From Ceriagrion tenellum (Eukaryota; Arthropoda; Insecta; Odonata; Coenagrionidae), in assembly GCA_963169105.1 (NCBI GenBank), contig OY720635.1:129189894-129253893 (forward strand): a DNA stretch of 64,000 nucleotides. Reading direction: 5' to 3'. The notes below the pieces were generated by a model. It worked only from the letters and a program-made list of their open reading frames with translations. It searched no databases and was not told the DNA's origin. Numbering within the stretch: the stretch's first letter is position 1; every line of letters begins with the position of its first letter. Below, piece after piece: positions 60,316-64,000 of the stretch. The position numbers were made by a program, and so were the translations under genes.

Positions 60316-60326
60316 ACAAATGTCGT
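60316..60326. repeat. 11-bp target-site duplication, right copy
   Basis: ACAAATGTCGT, identical to 59641-59651. Confidence 0.8.
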
Positions 60327-62760
60327 CATTAAAAATATATTTGCAGAGTAATCTTAATTTTCAGCCTTTTTTGTTTACAATTGGTAACCCATTTCATCAG
60401 CGAAATCAATTTGATTAAACAACAATGCGTATCCTAATATTTGTCTTGACTCTTACAACCAAGCCGGAGAGCCACCATTAGGCGCGAATACCTTTTTCGC
60501 ATGATCCCCCTCAGAAATCCGCTTTGAACTGACAGTGAAATGGCTTTGAGATTTAACTAGTTGGCACAATCGACCGGGAATCGCTTCTTCTAGTTCTCTC
60601 TGGTTCTAGATTCTTCAGTTCTATAATTAGTTCTCTCTGGTTTAATTACTACTATTATCATTTGTATGTTTTCAATGAAAATTCAAGCTTTAACAATCAA
60701 CTTTCTCTAGCCTTATTACTCATAGTACTCGCATATTACTTCTCTTTGGTGGATCTGCCGCCAAGCTTTCGTGCGGGCACATTGCATATAATTTCCTCCT
60801 CTAAATCGTGGAAGTGAAAAGTAGCAGGCAGGATGAACCCTGGATAGCGCGGTAGTTTACTTAGAGACAGCGTGGAATGACTATTTCAGCCTTGAAGAAT
60901 ATATTTGGCGTCTCAGGGTCATCATTTTTGGGCATTTGTTCGTTTGTCATATTTCTTAATTGGATAACTGTCTTCGTTTCTATTTATTAGTTCACTCTTC
61001 TCAGTTTTACGCCTAATTTCTGGGACTTTTCCGTGGAAAGGCAAGTCTTTCACATAAGGTTCAATTAGCTCGAAAAGTATTTTTTTAATAAATTTATTTC
61101 CACAATGTTTCTTTCATGGTTCAACTTTTTGCAAAATGCGTGAATTTTGCTGGTTGATTCTTCGATTATTTCCTCTCAATTTATAAGTTTCCAATTACTA
61201 TTTCATTATCTCCAATTTTTGTTTGCATGTTCCTCCAAATTTTCACTACGCATTATTTACGTTTCTCCATGCCTCGCACGCCTTTTACAGAGCATACATA
61301 AGTCGTGAGGGAGCGGGTCATCAACGAACTTAAAGTACTCGTTTCTGTTATTTCTTCTACTTATCTTTGCCATGTTACTCAATCAGTGTTTGGATTCATG
61401 TATTCATTACCTAGGCTAGATTTTTTAATTTTGAGTCCGCTGGTATTTTAGTCGTAAAGAATTTTTTCGTCCTGCGGAATAGGTATGTATCCCATCACTG
61501 TAGAACTGTAGTTTCAATCAACACGGTCATTGACTCGGAAAATGAGCGAGGTTATGTAGAGCTTGAATTTAACGGAAATAAGTGAGGAGTCCCCATGCCT
61601 TCACGCACCTTAACAAAATGAATGGCCGCTTTGTTTTCTGCGCGAAGGATATCACACGTTAATTGCAAAATAATATCACGCTATAGTTGATCCATGCGTG
61701 AATGTCTCTTCAAAATGAAAGGACTTGACCGACGGATTGTGATTAAATTAGTCAGCGCTAGTGAATAGCACCGAGTAAAAGGTAATTCTTATTGCCGGCA
61801 AGCGGAAACAAATCCACGTAGTGGGATCTTTGGCTATCGAATGAGAAGCTTGAAATAGTAAAAAGTTCTTTAAAGATCGAATCTTAGTGGAATGGAACGG
61901 ATCAAAAGTATTATCTTTGAAAAAAAATATTCTGCCTGATAATTGTCTGTAATTTGTAAAGCTATTTTAAACAGTTGAGTGCCGAAATGAAGCTGGGATT
62001 GATCCTTGCCCCCCATTCTTTCATAACTGGTGATTTACGTTGACGAATGATCATAATTAATGGCTTTCTTACGCTATGCTGCTAGCTACCGCTTAGGCCC
62101 CTCGCATAGTGAAGGTGTTAAAGCATTGCCAAACAGTTAGGTGTGCCATCGTTCACCATTTTTTGGGAACACCGCTTTTACTCAAAAGTAAAACTTCATT
62201 ACCAATATGGGGCATGTCCCCTTTGACCCTTCCGACTCATTGAATGCAATGAATTCCAGTCCTTTATAAAGTGTTGAACGATTACTAACCTAGTTAAAAT
62301 GATACTTGATATTTTACGACCAATTTCGATGAAACGCCAGCTTCAACTCTTCTGTTCAATTTCCTAGCGGTAGAACAAGATTTAGCGATTTTTTCAATTT
62401 TTACATATTATATATTTTTCCAATTACTACCAAACTACCATCCACTTAGTACAATAAGGCAAATATCTACAAACATACCCTGAATGATTTTGAGGACCCA
62501 GAGGGTTTTGGCAGGTGAGGGTGATACCCCTAAATACAAGAGGTCGTAAAAGAGTTTTTATCAATACTCTCATTCTGCTAGATCAGAGAATCTTGCCGAT
62601 GGCAGAAACAGTTATTTCTCTTTGACATTGAGAAAAAGCTTATTCATCTATGAAAATATGTCTTAAAGTTAAGGTTTGTTTAAATTTTTCTAAAATAAAT
62701 CAAAATTCTGAGACCCAACTTGAAATATTAGCAGTCCTATTATCATCACATTCAGGTTCC
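60327..62760. other. Intergenic, nothing recognised
   Basis: No frame above about 60 codons and no terminal repeat seen. Confidence 0.5.
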
Positions 62761-62761
62761 T

Positions 62762-63113
62762 TCACCCCTTGATCGAAATCTTAGGGTAAGGAGTTGATGG
62801 ATCGTTCGCAGCGCTGTATGAACACAGAACACGCATGACGTTGGTTATGTCCGGAAAACCTCACGCGCGGGTTGATTTCTTACGTGAATTCTTTATCTTT
62901 CTCTTCCAGTCTACGTTTTCTTGGCCACGCGCATCGTTGATCTCCAAATGCAGCCAAGACTATTATCCAATTATCGCTTTTTAGTTTATTGACCCCCACC
63001 CATTGATCGAAATCTTCATGCGCGAAGTTGATTGATTGTGCGCGCAGCTACGAAGACACGGACACGCATGTTTGATTATCTTAGAAAAACCGTTCCTACA
63101 CGTGAGGTCAATT
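62762..63113. repeat. Imperfect direct repeat, about 235-bp offset
   Basis: CACCCCTTGATCGAAATCTT at about 62764 and CACCCATTGATCGAAATCTT at about 62998 start two related stretches of about 110 bp (GAGTTGATGG/AAGTTGATTG, GAACACGCATG/GGACACGCATG, then GAAAACC/GAAAAACC). Old duplication of an unknown sequence. Confidence 0.5.
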
Positions 63114-63305
63114 ATAGCAAGAAATTGAGATCTCCCTCTGAAAGTCTCTCTCTTAAAATTTTACACCTTCACACGGTACTGCGTGGAAGTATTTTATACT
63201 CGACTCCATGTTAAAAATAAGTATTTTACTTTTCCCCAGTTATTTAGTAAAGAAAAAGTGGTTAAATTATTCAGGTCGGGTATTTAAAAAATTAAATGCT
63301 ATAGT

Positions 63306-63560
63306 TGTAATATAGCTTTTATAGGTCAAACAACAAAATGTCAAGAAACGCATCAAAGAACACTCTCGAAGTTACTTTAATATGGATACCAACTCACAAT
63401 TTGCCAAACACCTGCTGGATAATAATCACTCAAGTGATTTTATCCCTGAAATTTTACATGTTCCACCAAAAGGCTCAAAGATGGATGCTGTACAGCAGAG
63501 CAAGGAAATTATCAGACAGTCAAAAAACCATTGCAACGAGCTACTTTTTCCGCACCCCTC
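63306..63560 (+). pseudogene. Penelope-like GIY-YIG endonuclease remnant
   Basis: CNIAFIGQT starting at 63306 corresponds to the YIGQT block of Penelope-type GIY-YIG endonucleases, with Phe for Tyr. A one-base shift near 63345 leads into KRIKEHSRSYF and then, from 63382, NSQFAKHLLDNNHSSDFIPE and ILHVPPKGSKMDAVQQSKEI. The SxFAxHLLxNxH block and the following 'I L H V xx K G xx M D' stretch fit the family well. The reverse transcriptase that should precede it is not found, so this is a 5'-truncated, frameshifted copy. Confidence 0.65.
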
Positions 63561-63717
63561 CCCACTTCTTTCCAGTAAAATTTTCCCTTCTCACAAGCCC
63601 CTAGCCTATGTTCCTCTGCCTTTCCTCCAAAAAATAAGTTTGTTCTCCAAACCCTCCCCCCCTTCTTAGCATTAGGTTACTATCGAAACAATCAATTAAT
63701 AAAATATAAACAATTGA

Positions 63718-63775
63718 ATGTGAAGATGCAGTAAGTTGCGAAACGCGTTGCACGTTTGCAATAAATAACTGTGGA
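63718..63775 (+). repeat. Penelope-type 3' terminal motif
   Basis: About 160 bp after the endonuclease remnant comes GTGAAGATGCAGTAAGTTGC, then GAAACGCGTTGCACG and AATAAATAACTG. GAAA is followed by self-complementary ACGCGT. This placement, downstream of a Penelope endonuclease, supports calling the similar motifs elsewhere in the window Penelope-derived. Confidence 0.5.
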
Positions 63776-64000
63776 AAAGTACAAGGCTTACTTTCAATAT
63801 GGATTCTCTCTCTCTTGCCTTCACGACCGTCGGATTTTCGAATGCAATCGAGATCTTCATTTTCCTTAACGCTACCTGCCTTAATAGATCCTGGTCAGAA
63901 TGTCATTTTGGCTATGCGTGCATTATTTAACTTCGGGAGTGAAGGCAACGAAAAGAAATTGCTGCGTGCCGGCGTCACGTGCTGGAGTCGGTGGAGACTA

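Overview
The window looks like repeat-rich, AT-rich nuclear DNA from an animal, most likely an arthropod. The evidence is the mix of elements: a CR1/Jockey-type LINE family with a short GATGTA-like 3' tail, RTE-type LINE fragments, a Penelope-like endonuclease remnant, tRNA-derived SINEs, hAT-like and TTAA-flanked MITEs, and an LTR-like fragment with a SAP-like gag start. I found no intact host protein gene, no rRNA, no convincing functional tRNA gene and no bacterial-type operon. Most open frames are short, start at non-ATG codons or lie antisense to repeats, and are left out. The species cannot be named from this sequence.

Layout. 0-2 kb: a foldback repeat (102-327), a complete non-autonomous hAT-like element with an 8-bp target duplication (623-1189) and a doubled SINE-like repeat (1517-1905). 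2-9 kb: mostly featureless, with a GC-rich island (about 4.1-4.99 kb), a Penelope-type terminal motif (7145-7200) and an unassigned minus-strand frame (7565-8215). 9-24 kb: a SINE, a 376-bp tandem duplication, two hybrid elements that join an unrelated head to a LINE 3' end (10501, 13286), LINE 3' fragments (11546, 18250, 22188), two foldbacks (11045, 15021) and a tRNA-headed SINE (16783). 24-36 kb: a TTAA MITE, RTE fragments, a 190-bp foldback, a diverged array with a period near 350 bp (28.6-31.3 kb) and two more LINE copies. 37-47 kb: pyrimidine-rich tracts, an RTE-type RT remnant (about 38.3-38.7 kb) and a long featureless stretch. 47.7-53.4 kb: a palindromic MITE split by a TG...CA-ended LTR-like element, two further copies of the TTAA MITE and a piggyBac-like MITE. 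53.9-56.6 kb: the largest coding remnant, a LINE reverse transcriptase broken by one stop and an 11-bp duplication. 58-64 kb: a clean 5'-truncated RTE insertion with an 11-bp target duplication, and a Penelope-like GIY-YIG remnant with its terminal motif.

How the parts relate. The window is best read as layered insertions. The autonomous families present (LINE RT, RTE, Penelope) are all broken here. Several short elements carry ends that look able to borrow such machinery: SINE heads, LINE-tail hybrids and TTAA MITEs. The least ordinary object is the 757-bp insertion at 47952-48708. It has an LTR, a primer-binding-like site and a gag start, but it ends in an inverted copy of its own LTR terminus and is flanked by a 4-bp target duplication that splits a recognisable MITE.
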